From positions 99,606 through 163,605 of the forward strand of contig CAICTM010000033.1 of the NCBI GenBank assembly GCA_903772945.1: a DNA stretch of 64,000 nt, given 5' to 3'. A model generated the notes under the pieces. The model made no database searches. It saw only the letters and a program-made list of their open reading frames with translations, and was not told the DNA's origin. The DNA is from Seminavis robusta. Its lineage: Eukaryota > Bacillariophyta > Bacillariophyceae > Naviculales > Naviculaceae. This document shows, piece by piece, positions 20,842-30,675 of this stretch (the stretch's first letter is position 1; each line of letters starts with the position of its first letter). The position numbers and the translations under genes were made by a program.

Positions 20842-21721
20842 AAAGAGGCATTACACCAGTACCATAGAGCACTTGCCTTCACCACATAGATGTAGGTGCT
20901 GCCGAGGAAAGAAACCTTGGTACCGGTATCATTCCAGGAGAAAAAAGCTAGATTGACAAAAGTCCACCGTGCCGTATTGTAAACGCTTTGTTTCGATCAT
21001 GCTTGATGATGGCTCTACTTATAGTATGGTTGCGCCGATCGTACAAGGTCCAAGGAAGCTGTACATGTGGTACCTGGTACCACTTCCTATAGACTCTAGC
21101 TCTTCCTATAGAAATAACAATGTCAAGTCTCGAACGTAGTCTACACGTAGACTACTACTCCTGTAGGCCTGTACGTACATGTATATTATTTCCCTGGCTC
21201 CACAGCCATTGTGAAAAGAAATGGCCTCCATGGAGCTCCTTTCACTTCTTCAAGGGCAATAGAAATGCCGCTCTTCGATGCATCAAGAACTTCAAACCCT
21301 GACAACATTTATTTGCTTCACAGGCACCTTGCAACTGAGGTAGCTAGTATCGTTTAGGCTTGGCTTTTTCATCCACTGCCATGCGGGGGAGTGGCTTTTT
21401 AATACGAATCTTGTGTACTTGTGTATGATCCTGTGGACAGTGAAGAACAGGCAGAAAAAGCTTGCGATATTCAACAAGGTACAAAAGGCCTTTGGATTGA
21501 TAAGCTTCGCTGACAACCTCAATGATCATCCACTTATGATAAGGTACCGTACTAGCTAGCTAGTACTTGTCGTGTGCGTGTTGAACACAAAAATGAGTGC
21601 CAGGCGTCAGGCAGGAGCTCAGTTCTTCATAAAATCATAGTGAAGGATTCAATCATACAATCGCAGTGATATACTATAGCTAGCTACAGGTAGTGCCTAC
21701 TAGTAGATCAACAACAAAGCC
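20842..21721. other. Intergenic, no gene seen
   Basis: Between divergent genes. ACCGGT, TACATGTA and GCTAGC palindromes are common; small ORFs only. Confidence 0.4.
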
Positions 21722-22819
21722 ATGAAGCTTGCAACCGCTATTGTATCTCTTTTGTCAGCAGCCTCAGTAGCTGCCGATGGGACCACACACATCCGTCGCT
21801 CCCGTCGACTAAACCAGGACTCCTCTTGCTTGGAGATCACCGCCCTAGGTGTGCTAGGAGGACCTGTCACCGACATGGGCTTGGCTCAGTCCTCCACTCT
21901 CATCACATACGGAACTGTCAACGATAACTGCACTAGTGGTGTCAAGCTCCTGTTTGACATTGGTCGTGGCGCAGTCACCAATCTTTCAAAGAAGTGGAAC
22001 TTTGGAACCAAGGATATCGATGCCATCTTTATCACACACATCCACAGCGATCATGTCAATGACTTGAGCATCTTCTTGCAAAATCTATGGCATTTCAACG
22101 GAAACCCAGTTGATATTGTTTGTGCTCAGGATGCCCTAGTCACCGCCAGCGATGGCAGTAGTCGAACCATGAGCTGCCAACAGCTCATCGAGCACATTGA
22201 TGACCCTTTTACAGCATCAGGGGAGATTGCCCAACGAAAAGCAGAAAATCCAGCCCGCAATCCAGAGGGACCATCTGGTTTGGCCAACACCATTTTGTTT
22301 CCTCCAGCAGAAGAACCAGAACTTGTCTGGGAGTCGGGTGATGTTCAAGTGAAAGCTATTCGCACCAATCATGTCGGAGGGAGCGCAGCCTATCGTGTTG
22401 ACACCCCTGCTGGAAGTGTGGTGATTTCAGGTGATGCCAGCAATGACAATGGAGATCCCATTGCCCGTCCTTACTCTACCTCTGATCAGGTTGAGCTACT
22501 TGCCAACGGTACTGACGTTCTTGTTCATGCAGTCATCCATCCCACAGCACTACAATCGGCTCCTGGTGAACCCGGACTGCCTGCGGCCATCTACAATCGC
22601 CAAAGCACTGCAGAAGATGTGGGAGCCATGGCACAACGTCTCGGAGCAGCTGGTTTGATTCTCACTCACCAAATCCCTACTGTTGGGTCCAACCGATTCC
22701 AGAATCCTCTCAACAAGAACGACTATCGCAAGATCATTGCAGATGCTGGAGGTTACACAGGAAAAATACTGGTTGCCACTGACATGGACAGTGTCCGCAT
22801 CCCCAAGAATCAATCTTAA
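21722..22819 (+). CDS. Secreted metallo-beta-lactamase-fold hydrolase
   Basis: 365 aa, single exon. MKLATAIVSLLSAASVAADG is a cleavable signal peptide. The metal-binding signature THIHSDHVNDL (residues ~105-115) gives the HxHxDH motif. Downstream ligands are likely in TNHVGGSAAYRV, SGDASNDNGDPI and LTHQIPTVG. The pattern resembles the RNase Z/arylsulfatase-like branch (GVLGGPVTDMGLAQSSTLI start, SGDAS before the end). A secreted location argues against tRNA processing and for hydrolysis of an ester or sulfate outside the cell or in a vacuole. Substrate cannot be named from sequence. Confidence 0.85.
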   Translation: MKLATAIVSLLSAASVAADGTTHIRRSRRLNQDSSCLEITALGVLGGPVTDMGLAQSSTLITYGTVNDNCTSGVKLLFDIGRGAVTNLSKKWNFGTKDIDAIFITHIHSDHVNDLSIFLQNLWHFNGNPVDIVCAQDALVTASDGSSRTMSCQQLIEHIDDPFTASGEIAQRKAENPARNPEGPSGLANTILFPPAEEPELVWESGDVQVKAIRTNHVGGSAAYRVDTPAGSVVISGDASNDNGDPIARPYSTSDQVELLANGTDVLVHAVIHPTALQSAPGEPGLPAAIYNRQSTAEDVGAMAQRLGAAGLILTHQIPTVGSNRFQNPLNKNDYRKIIADAGGYTGKILVATDMDSVRIPKNQS

Positions 22820-23503
22820 GTATATTTAAAATAATACTGGCTGCATGCATGACTATGGACAGTGAACGGTGTGCTCGATTTGATAGCAAGTATCGTTTAG
22901 ACCTCTATGTTGCGTAAAGTGCGTCCTGCCCTGAACAGGTTCTTCTCAAAACCTGCCCTCGGATCGATCGAGCTGTCACTGAAAAACAGGCTGCATGGTC
23001 TGACATGCTTTATGTTTTATGCTCTAGACTAGCTATAGTTTGGATTTGCGCATTGCCCGCTGACTCCAGAGGATTGGTGCATGCTTTGTAAAAGAGTTGT
23101 GTATGTGGACTCGTCGCCTCGATTTGGTGATACTGCAGCCATGCAATGGATTCTTTGATTTGGTCGGAAACGTAAACCCATGCATGCATGTAGATTGGAT
23201 TCTTTTTCGAATGGGTTGTTGCGTGGCCAAGGGAAAACTAGGTTTTTGTTCACCTGTACCCAATCCATGAAGGTATGAATGAATCTTGGTAGCCGGCGTA
23301 GCGGAGTTCGAAGGCAGCGTTGGCCTTTGATCTTTCCATCGGTCCACCCAGGGACCCTCAGTGCCAGTGATTGCAATGAATCGAATCGGATCGAATCCAG
23401 TCCCCACACTATCATCGCCTCGAGGTAAGTCGAACGGGTTCGAGATCTTCCGTACGAAGTCCTTCCAATACAAACAGAGATATCGTGGAACTTTCATCGT
23501 CTG
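22820..23503. other. Intergenic between convergent genes
   Basis: A minus-strand ORF at 23033-23497 (154 aa) overlaps most of it, but composition and lack of homology do not support a gene. GATTCGATTCGATCC-like short repeats occur near 23375-23400. Confidence 0.3.
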
Positions 23504-24748
23504 TTATGATACTTGATCTGATTCCCTCTCCTTTATTGTTTGTTGAGCTTCATTCTTTCCAGTTCCTCCTCCTTCCGCAGATGCAGTGGCAATTATGGAT
23601 TGCAGCTCTGCCACACGGGCCCGGAGAGTTTGTACTTCCAACACCATTTCTGGAAGATTGGGATGTTGTTGTGAATATTGATGAGGATCAGTCGGCATTT
23701 GGCTGCCAATGAAGGTTGCCTCATGATGTTCACCGTCAAACCCGGACTCTCTACGATGTCCCGACGGACGGGATGTAGCTGCAGAGGTCCTTGTCCCAAA
23801 TACTGCTGTGGTACCAGTACATGTCTCCATGTCCAGACCTGATATCCGAGTATTTCTCATGGAAGTGCTGTCGCCATGCTTGACGTTGTGTCTGTGATGA
23901 GCAATCAAGGGCCCAAAGACAAATAGTAGCATGGCCATGTTGTTTACAAATTCTTGCATAACCCGAAGCGTGTAGCGTGTATCAACATCCGTTGGATCCA
24001 CCACCCAATCTGTAGGAGTGACAATCAAGTCAGATTGGAGCCAGCAAAAGATGGCCAATGCCACACCTCTTGCCTCACTGAATGTACTCTTGATATCTCG
24101 AGCCCTGTACGCTTGAACGCAGAGAATAATTAATGCCACAAATACAACCAGTCTCAAGAGTGCATTCAGAAGTTCCCCGACCCATGTTTCAAAAGCACAA
24201 AAGCCAATGGTACTGTAAGGTTCGTCTTCATTGAGAGGCACTCTATTCCATTTCAATGGGTCCAGCACTGACATGCATATTAGCAATGTCAAGTTGATGA
24301 CAAAGAGAGTGACAAAGGGTAGCAATACATCTCTTGCAGTGACAACTTTTCTTTGAAAGCCATGTGCGTGAAATATTTCATTGACCCTCATTAATTTGGA
24401 AAACAGGGCTGATAGAGTGATGGTACTTCCCGTGTATCCCAGCCAAGGCCATGCCAGACAGGTTGCATTGATATTCACAGAATTTTGGTCGTTGGCTCCC
24501 ATGCAATAGATGGTGAAAGATGACAGAACCGTTCCAAAACACAGCATGAGCAAGAATTGGGGCTGCATCATTTTCACAGTGGGTGCACCTCGATGGTAGA
24601 CCACCCAGGCTGCAAACCCAACAGCAAGGCTTATGCATATGGACATCATGACCAGACCTCCAATTCTCACGGCTTCCGTGATCACATGGATTTCTTCTTC
24701 AGCTTCTGTTGGCTCTTCTGCATGTACCGGTGCTGGCGTGTGGTTCAT
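23504..24748 (-). CDS. GABA-B-type (class C) 7TM receptor lacking a Venus-flytrap domain
   Basis: 414 aa, single exon. A ~28-residue acidic N-terminus is followed by seven hydrophobic segments: IGGLVMMSICISLAVGF, QFLLMLCFGTVLSSFTIY, LAWPWLGYTGSTITLSALFS, LLPFVTLFVINLTLLICM, NALLRLVVFVALIILCV, GVALAIFCWLQSDLIV and NNMAMLLFVFGPLIAH. The LAWPWLGYTG..SALFSKLMRV segment is typical of class C/GABA-B receptors (CxxxPWLxxxGxxxxxxxLxxKxxR). The cytoplasmic tail has a short coiled coil (VLEVQTLRARVAELQSII). No extracellular ligand-binding module is present, so ligand sensing would need a partner or the 7TM core. Plasma or endomembrane location is expected. Diatoms are known to carry expanded sets of such receptors. 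Confidence 0.85.
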   Translation of the reverse strand: MNHTPAPVHAEEPTEAEEEIHVITEAVRIGGLVMMSICISLAVGFAAWVVYHRGAPTVKMMQPQFLLMLCFGTVLSSFTIYCMGANDQNSVNINATCLAWPWLGYTGSTITLSALFSKLMRVNEIFHAHGFQRKVVTARDVLLPFVTLFVINLTLLICMSVLDPLKWNRVPLNEDEPYSTIGFCAFETWVGELLNALLRLVVFVALIILCVQAYRARDIKSTFSEARGVALAIFCWLQSDLIVTPTDWVVDPTDVDTRYTLRVMQEFVNNMAMLLFVFGPLIAHHRHNVKHGDSTSMRNTRISGLDMETCTGTTAVFGTRTSAATSRPSGHRRESGFDGEHHEATFIGSQMPTDPHQYSQQHPNLPEMVLEVQTLRARVAELQSIIATASAEGGGTGKNEAQQTIKERESDQVS

Positions 24749-25116
24749 GATACCACATATATACTAGTACAGTATGGCAGGAACAGCTTTGTAAAGGAGC
24801 GAAGAAATATGCTATGAAGTCGATCGTCGACAGACTGTCACTGGAGATGTTGACTCCATGCATGCAATGGATCTCAGATCGCGGGATGCATCTTGGTTGG
24901 AGATGTTACGTGAATTCAACAGATCGAGGAATTGGATTTTAGGCCGGATTTTTTAAGAAGTCAGGGTTCCAAGCATGAATACAAAATCGGAACACTATTA
25001 ATAAGTCTTTTTACGTTTTTGCTATATCCTGAGAACTTCACACCACCTCTTTTTTTGACTCAGCGATCAACGAGAGCAGCATGCGGTGCGTGGGATAGCA
25101 GAATATACCATCAACC
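24749..25116. other. Short intergenic, divergent promoters
   Basis: 368 bp between the divergent receptor gene and the gene at 25117; nothing specific seen. Confidence 0.4.
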
Positions 25117-25740
25117 ATGGCGTTGCAACAACCTACATGTATTCGGTATGCCATCAAGTTAGGTTCGTCCACTAGCACTAACAAGAGATGCCTCTGTACT
25201 AGACAGCTATTACTACATGTAGTATCAGCCCACAAGACTAAGAATGACAGCCACCATCATTTTTCGTGGTTCCAAAAGAACACCAACAAAAAGAAGAAGA
25301 ATGACAATGGCAACGGTTGGTTGCTAGCCGGAGCCGTCTTGATGGGTCTGGTGGTTGTGGAACAGTCTTGGCATACCTATAAGGACTATGAAACCAAGAC
25401 TCAATTCCAAGCCATAGTCATCCAAATGCAGCAAGATGCCAACCGACAAGCAGGATCCATCAGCGCTGAATGGAACGATCCCGCCATTCCTGCTCTCTTT
25501 GAATGCACCGTCATGGAGACGCATCCAAGTTTGGATGGCACCAAAATGCTCCGTGGGGTCAAAGTGGGAGATACAGTGGACGTTCTAGCCACGGGAGTGG
25601 GACCGGATCAGGCGTACTCACTCTGTAGACTGGTATGTACACACCAACCGGCATCGGATGCAGCAGCAAATGAAGACGGAAAGACGGTACCATTGGTAAA
25701 TGTAGGATGGTATCCAAAGTTCTTTTTGAAGGAACTATAG
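25117..25740 (+). CDS. Small membrane protein with C-terminal SH3-like segment
   Basis: 207 aa from an ATG in ACCATGG context. The N-terminus is rich in Cys, Arg and Ser and could be an organelle-targeting peptide. A Lys/Asn-rich stretch (KKKKNDNGNG) precedes one hydrophobic helix (WLLAGAVLMGLVVVEQ). The C-terminal part contains GVKVGDTVDVLATGVGPDQAYSLCRL and ends VGWYPKFFLKEL, matching the strand spacing and the GWYP-x-F-L signature of SH3-like beta-barrels. Likely membrane-anchored with a soluble SH3-like domain. No specific family recognised. Confidence 0.65.
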   Translation: MALQQPTCIRYAIKLGSSTSTNKRCLCTRQLLLHVVSAHKTKNDSHHHFSWFQKNTNKKKKNDNGNGWLLAGAVLMGLVVVEQSWHTYKDYETKTQFQAIVIQMQQDANRQAGSISAEWNDPAIPALFECTVMETHPSLDGTKMLRGVKVGDTVDVLATGVGPDQAYSLCRLVCTHQPASDAAANEDGKTVPLVNVGWYPKFFLKEL

Positions 25741-26921
25741 CTGCTGCACGTAATACTACGGTACCACAGGCTTCATCCAGTTATCAAACGAATCTACAGT
25801 ACTGTAGTAGTACCTCCACCAGTAGACTGCCAACTGATGCCCTGCATTGCATTGCTCACGGCTTGGCGCTGTTGCCAAATCCCACCAAAGCTACCAAGGA
25901 AACGGCATTTGGAACTAGCTAGATTAAGTTATTGCACAGTTTGTGCCTGGCTGGCTGGGCTCGCACCTCGTACCGGTACGGGTACCACAGTCGTCTCGTC
26001 TCGTTTACACCTGAGTCTTCACCAAAATAATAATGCTTCCGGTTGGCTTGTTCCTACCGTACACCTAGCTGCGCATCCACACTTGCTTGGAAGTCCTGGT
26101 TGATTTCACAATTTCGTTCGCCATCTCTTAATCTGCAATTTTGGCCAGACCAGACACAGACCACCGTCGAGATGTACGATTGTGCTGACTCTTTGAGTGA
26201 GAAACCATCCAAACCATAGCCACGAAGATCTTTCCACTTTGACTGTACTATAGAATCAAACACCGAGCAAACTGTCTTGCTTGGTTCTATTCTATTCTTT
26301 CATCACAATGACATCCTGCAGTCCACCGGACCAAACCAAGACCGGACCACAACAGCTCCCAACATTTTTGTCGATCAGCTGTGCTTCTTTGTATGTGACA
26401 TCTCCCGCCAACGCCAAGCTGTCATCCGTGGCTGTCTCGTACGTTTTGTATGTGAGTTTGAACAAGGAATGGCTTAAATGAGGTATGGATGTTAGAGAAG
26501 GTGTCGGCTAAGTATTCTGGCTATTTAACGGGTTGGATTTCCGTGCCGATTAAGTATCTATTGTTTAGTATGTCAAAAAGTGTAGTATCTTGCCAGTGAT
26601 GTCGATAATTTTTGTCTGCCTGCCATGGCTGGCTCTGTTCGCTTCGGCGTGCTGATGATGCGAATCAGGAGGAAGTCGCCGTAGGATCGGTACCGCCGTG
26701 AACGGTCTGCAACGCATTCAGCATTTTTTTGTTCTTCATTCTTTGGGCGCCACGAAAGCAACAAGTCAACAAACGCCAACAACGCTAACACCCACACAAC
26801 CAACACTAGCTAGTCTACTACTACTGCTGCTGCTGTTGCTGTTGCTGTTGTTGTGATCTCTCCTTCTCTCCACTACCCTAAGTATCTCTAACTAGCTCTA
26901 CTCTAGCTAAGCCAAGCCAAG
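25741..26921. other. Intergenic upstream of the desaturase
   Basis: No supported gene. A CTG/TTG trinucleotide tract (about 26820-26855) and a GCCAAGCCAAG motif lie just before the desaturase ATG and are probably leader sequence. Confidence 0.45.
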
Positions 26922-28084
26922 ATGGATCTGTCACTACAAATGTGGAAGGACATTCCTTCAGTCCTTTCTTACCACTGGAAAGAAGGCAACTACAACACTT
27001 TCATGTGTTTCTACATTCCCATTGTTCATGTACTGGGAGTCTACGGATTCGTCAACTATGCTGCCGACACCATGGCGCACACTTGGTTTTGGACTTACTT
27101 TATCTACTACATGACTGGTGAGTGGTGGCGTGGTTTTCGTTGAGTCAGTCACGAATTCACGTGACTCAAACACCTGTGCCACACTACAACCAGTAGCTAA
27201 CCTTTTTCATTCATTCACACCATTCTTTTTTCTATGTAGGACTCGGGATCATAGTGGGGGCCCATCGTCTCTTTGCTCATCGGTCCTTTGAAGCCAGCTT
27301 TCCCCTTCGTGTTTTCCTCATGTGCTGCAATGCCATGGCCAATGAGGGATCTCTTTTTCATTGGGTCAGGGACCACAGAGTCCACCACAAATTCAGTGAA
27401 ACCACTGCCGATCCACACAATGCCACTAGGGGATATTTCTTTGCTCATGTCGGTTGGTTGCTTGTCAAGAAACATCCAGATGTCGTCAAGGCAGGAAGGG
27501 AGTTGGATATGACTGATATGTTGTCCGATCCAGTCGTCATGTTCCAAAAGAAGACGGACCCTTGGTTCAATGTCTACATGTGCTTTTTCTTTCCAGCACA
27601 AGTGGCACACTACTGCTGGGGGGAAGACTTTTGGACGGCTTTCTTTATTGTAGGATGCTTCCGATACATGTGTGTCCTCCACATTACTTGGCTTGTCAAT
27701 TCTGCAGCCCATCTTTACGGTGATCATCCTTATGACACGGCATCCTACCCTGCTGAAAACCCATTTGTGGCATGGATCACTGGAGGAGAGGGATGGCACA
27801 ATTACCATCACAAGTACCCCTATGATTACGCAACAAGTGAATTTGGTGGACTTGCACAGTTCAATCTGGGCAAGGGAGCCATTGATCTCTTTTGTGCTTT
27901 GGGACTCGCCAAGAACCCCAAGCGGGCAACTGCTGCATGGGCCATGGCAAGGGCTCGCAGGGATCGTGATAAGGCTGCTGGAATTCCTCTTCCACGAGCT
28001 CCGCCTCGGCCTTGGGAAGTCAAGAAAGATGTCATTGACACGAGCAATCCAGAAGGAGAAAAGGTTGCCAAGAAGGTAGATTAA
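26922..28084 (+). CDS. Delta-9 acyl-CoA desaturase (intron-containing copy)
   Basis: Exons 26922-27117 and 27240-28084 (intron 122 bp, GTGAGT...TATGTAG) join in phase to 346 aa. The family's three histidine boxes are present: HRLFAH, HRVHHK and WHNYHHKYP, which bind the di-iron centre. Four hydrophobic spans surround them. The enzyme introduces a cis double bond into saturated acyl-CoA at the ER membrane using cytochrome b5 and O2. No fused cytochrome b5 domain is seen, unlike fungal versions. The tail has two added acidic/lysine segments absent from the paralogue at 54979. The conserved core DHRVHHKFSET...DPHNATRG is nearly identical between the two. Confidence 0.93.
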
Positions 28085-28525
28085 ACCAAACCACAACCAA
28101 CAATCATCATTGTTGCATGGAAAAGCTAGCACTGTGCATCCAAATCACACACAACAACATACACACCACGCGCCCTGCACCACCAGAGATGCACGTCGTC
28201 TATTTGTCAAGCCATACATTGGCTAGTAGCTTACAGTAACAGTACTAGGTTTTTGTGGATTACACGTGCGCTCTGCAAGAGAAGCAGGGTTTTTATGGAG
28301 CTCTTTGTTTTGTGTTGTTGGGATCGCTCTTGTAGTCAAATCAGCAAAAAGGGTTTCTTGGCTTTGTTCGCCTTCCGCGAATGTAAACATTCTCCAAACA
28401 CGACAGTACGTCAAGATCGGTAAAACAAGTCACAGAACTACTCTAGCTAGCTATTAATAGTAGCTGGCTAGCTGGTAGGTGTACATTGGTTCCCTCAATG
28501 TCGCATGCAACCGCCGCAATGCTCG

Positions 28526-28844
28526 ATGAAAGGTACATCAGCTGCTACCATTGCCTCGGACGAGCCCAAATCAAATCTACCGGAACCACCGGGAAGAAAC
28601 AGCTTTGGCTGGCTGGTCGCGGGAGTGGTTCTAGGCAGTCGAGTTGCGGACGAACGATGATGCCAACCATCACGACCGAGAGTGGAAGGAGCAGCCAAGT
28701 ACGAATTTGATTCTTCGTCGGTTCTTTCTCGCCTTGGGCGCCCCGGGAGCTCTGCAGCTCTGGCTGGCCAGGCATCCTCTCGCTGGTAGAAGGAACCAAG
28801 TCAGCATGCAAGAAATGATGCATCACCGGTGGTTCGATTCCTAG
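28526..28844 (+). pseudogene. Small membrane ORF interrupted by one frame change
   Basis: From the ATG at 28526 a 44-codon frame (MKGTSAATIASDEPK..., GWLVAGVVLG) ends at TGA 28658-28660. Skipping one base at that TGA continues into another open frame (DANHHDREWKEQP...RRFFLALGAPGALQLWL...WFDS) to a stop at 28844, for 105 residues in total. The GWLVAGVVLG helix resembles GWLLAGAVLMG in the gene at 25117. It could be a frameshifted pseudogene, a +1 recoding site at TGA, or chance. Confidence 0.3.
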
Positions 28845-30078
28845 CTAGCTACAACTGAAGCAATTAATAATATTCTAGTACGGTACTAAAGCCCACTGCT
28901 TGTACTACCGGTACCACTAAAATAGCTTTGTTTTCAGGAGGGCTTTCCTCAATAAGATGAACCGGTCGCTCGAGCATGCGACACTGGGCTGTCACCTCGA
29001 GGTCTACTACTGTACGATAGCTGGTAGAGCAGACTCGACTCTGATACTACCGTAGCACCCGTTGGGGTGGGCCATTGTCACGATGTCGAGCTCTAGCTAG
29101 AGCTCCGTCCTCCCTGCTCTCCAATGGTTTCCAGGAGGCTTCTCGAATCATTCATTCAACTGAAGCAAACGGTTACTATCATGCTTCCATCACGAGCTTG
29201 GCTGCTCTGTGCTCTGAACTTCGGTCACAGTTGTCCTCGATTGCAGAACACTGGTACCGCTACAACAGTATCTTGTTTCTGAGATCTTTTTCGATGGTTG
29301 CCGGTTGCCGCGCCTTGCCGGCATGAATGTGTGGGCTTTAAAAGCCAGTTCCTCCACTGTGGCACATCCTGGGCTTAAAAAGCCGGTCCTCTATTACTGT
29401 ACGACAGTACGAGAGTAACTGCTGATCACCGCTGGATTCTTTTTGGCTTCAAGAAGTGCCTTCTAACTGAGTGAGGAAGTTGATCACCGGTTGAATCTTT
29501 TGCCTTCAGGTGTCTTCTAACTGATTGGAAGTTGGAAGATCTTTGTTTCTTTGCATCTCGCTCGTTGCGGTACCAATACAAGGAGGAGTGTCTTACCTGA
29601 CTTCCAATTCTGAGCGATTGGAGCAAGGAACAGCGTACCGGCACACCTCTGTTCTGAGTTAGTACCACAAGGTATCTTGTTCTTCAGATGGATCAAGTAA
29701 CAGTGGGCTGGATGCGTTGTTTTCAGTGGACTGAAGATAGAAATTGGAACAAAAGACGAGCTAGCTGCTGCGTTGAGTAGTACTACCGGTACCAGCCATG
29801 CACGATGTTTGTTTTAGATAATGATGGCTGATGGGTAGCTCTATGATATGATAGATAATATAAAGTCTTAGTAATAGAATAGAATAGAATAGATTTTAAA
29901 TAATAGTAATGGAAACAGTAAAGCAAGGCATCGTGCCGATACCGATACGGTAGGTCAAAATAAATGAAAGCTCGACCGAGCGGGCTCTGATACATTCTAT
30001 GAAATAAGTGTAAGTAGATGGCGTCCTCAGCATTCCTCTATGGCTGCATTGGGTCAATCAATGAATGAATCAATCAAT
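28845..30078. other. Intergenic, no gene seen
   Basis: Contains two similar short segments (GTGGGCTTTAAAAGCC near 29331 and GGGCTTAAAAAGCCGG near 29369), an 18-bp palindrome GAGCTCTAGCTAGAGCTC at about 29086, and an AGAATAGAATAGAAT run near 29875. No ORF with support. Confidence 0.4.
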
Positions 30079-30675
30079 CTAATTGGGGATCTGAATGACA
30101 GTGGGAGGCCTGTTCTGATCTTGAATGGGGATGTTGATTTTCCTGGTTGTTTGGTGGTAGTCTTGGTTAGGAGGTGTGGTAGTGGTTCTTGTAGGGGCTT
30201 GTAGCCTGAGGAACTTTCTCTGGTTGACCCCCAGAACAATGTTAGCTTGAGTGTCTTGCAGGACTAGTGAATTAGCATTTGCAATGGGGAACGCTCTCTT
30301 GAATAGTTGCATCTGAGGCCCTTTTCCTGCCAAGCAAATGCGCTGGGTCTGCAAGTCCAGGTCCAAGTGAAGATCTTCCAAGCAGAAGCCAGTCACATCC
30401 ATCTGCAGCAAAGTCACCAAGTTACTACTATTGCTATGGCTATTGCTAGCATTGCCAGCATTTGTATTGGCTTCCATTTTAGGCAACGCCAAGGAATCAT
30501 TGTCATCTTCCACACTGGGCAAAGTTTGCACGGTACGTTTCGCCGCACTATCGGGACTTCCCGCTTGAAAACGACGAGTCAACGCCCAGGCGGGAATTCG
30601 GATCCCTGAAGAGGATCTCCTGGTGTTGCTGCTGCTAAGGCTGCCAAGGCTACTGCGGTGAGAGAGGGCTGCCAT
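30079..30675 (-). CDS. Divergent small-heat-shock-like protein (third copy)
   Basis: 198 aa from the ATG at 30675 (MAALSHRSS). The frame is open upstream to 30885, but that part is Phe/Ser/Ile-biased and looks like leader. A Ser/Arg-rich arm precedes an alpha-crystallin-like stretch: VTLLQMDVTGFCLEDLHLDL, RICLAGKG, LFKRAFPIANANSLVLQD, and FLRLQAPT. The tail holds INIPI and a final IQI, both matching the IXI docking motif. The DVTGF..EDL pattern corresponds to the DMPGF..EDV core of canonical sHSPs. More diverged than the 4105/6250 pair but with the same architecture and the AP ending of the last strand. Confidence 0.55.
   Translation of the reverse strand: MAALSHRSSLGSLSSSNTRRSSSGIRIPAWALTRRFQAGSPDSAAKRTVQTLPSVEDDNDSLALPKMEANTNAGNASNSHSNSSNLVTLLQMDVTGFCLEDLHLDLDLQTQRICLAGKGPQMQLFKRAFPIANANSLVLQDTQANIVLGVNQRKFLRLQAPTRTTTTPPNQDYHQTTRKINIPIQDQNRPPTVIQIPN

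Noticed and set aside
23033-23497. 154-aa minus-strand ORF downstream of the receptor
   Set aside because: Has an ATG, but composition becomes random-like and overlaps another frame; no domain seen.
28526-28844. Ornithine decarboxylase antizyme (because of the TGA frame change)
   Set aside because: The downstream frame is too short and lacks antizyme sequence features.
28800-28845. GGTTCGATTCC, a T-arm-like word
   Set aside because: No matching D-arm, anticodon arm or acceptor stem upstream; it lies in a possible coding frame.
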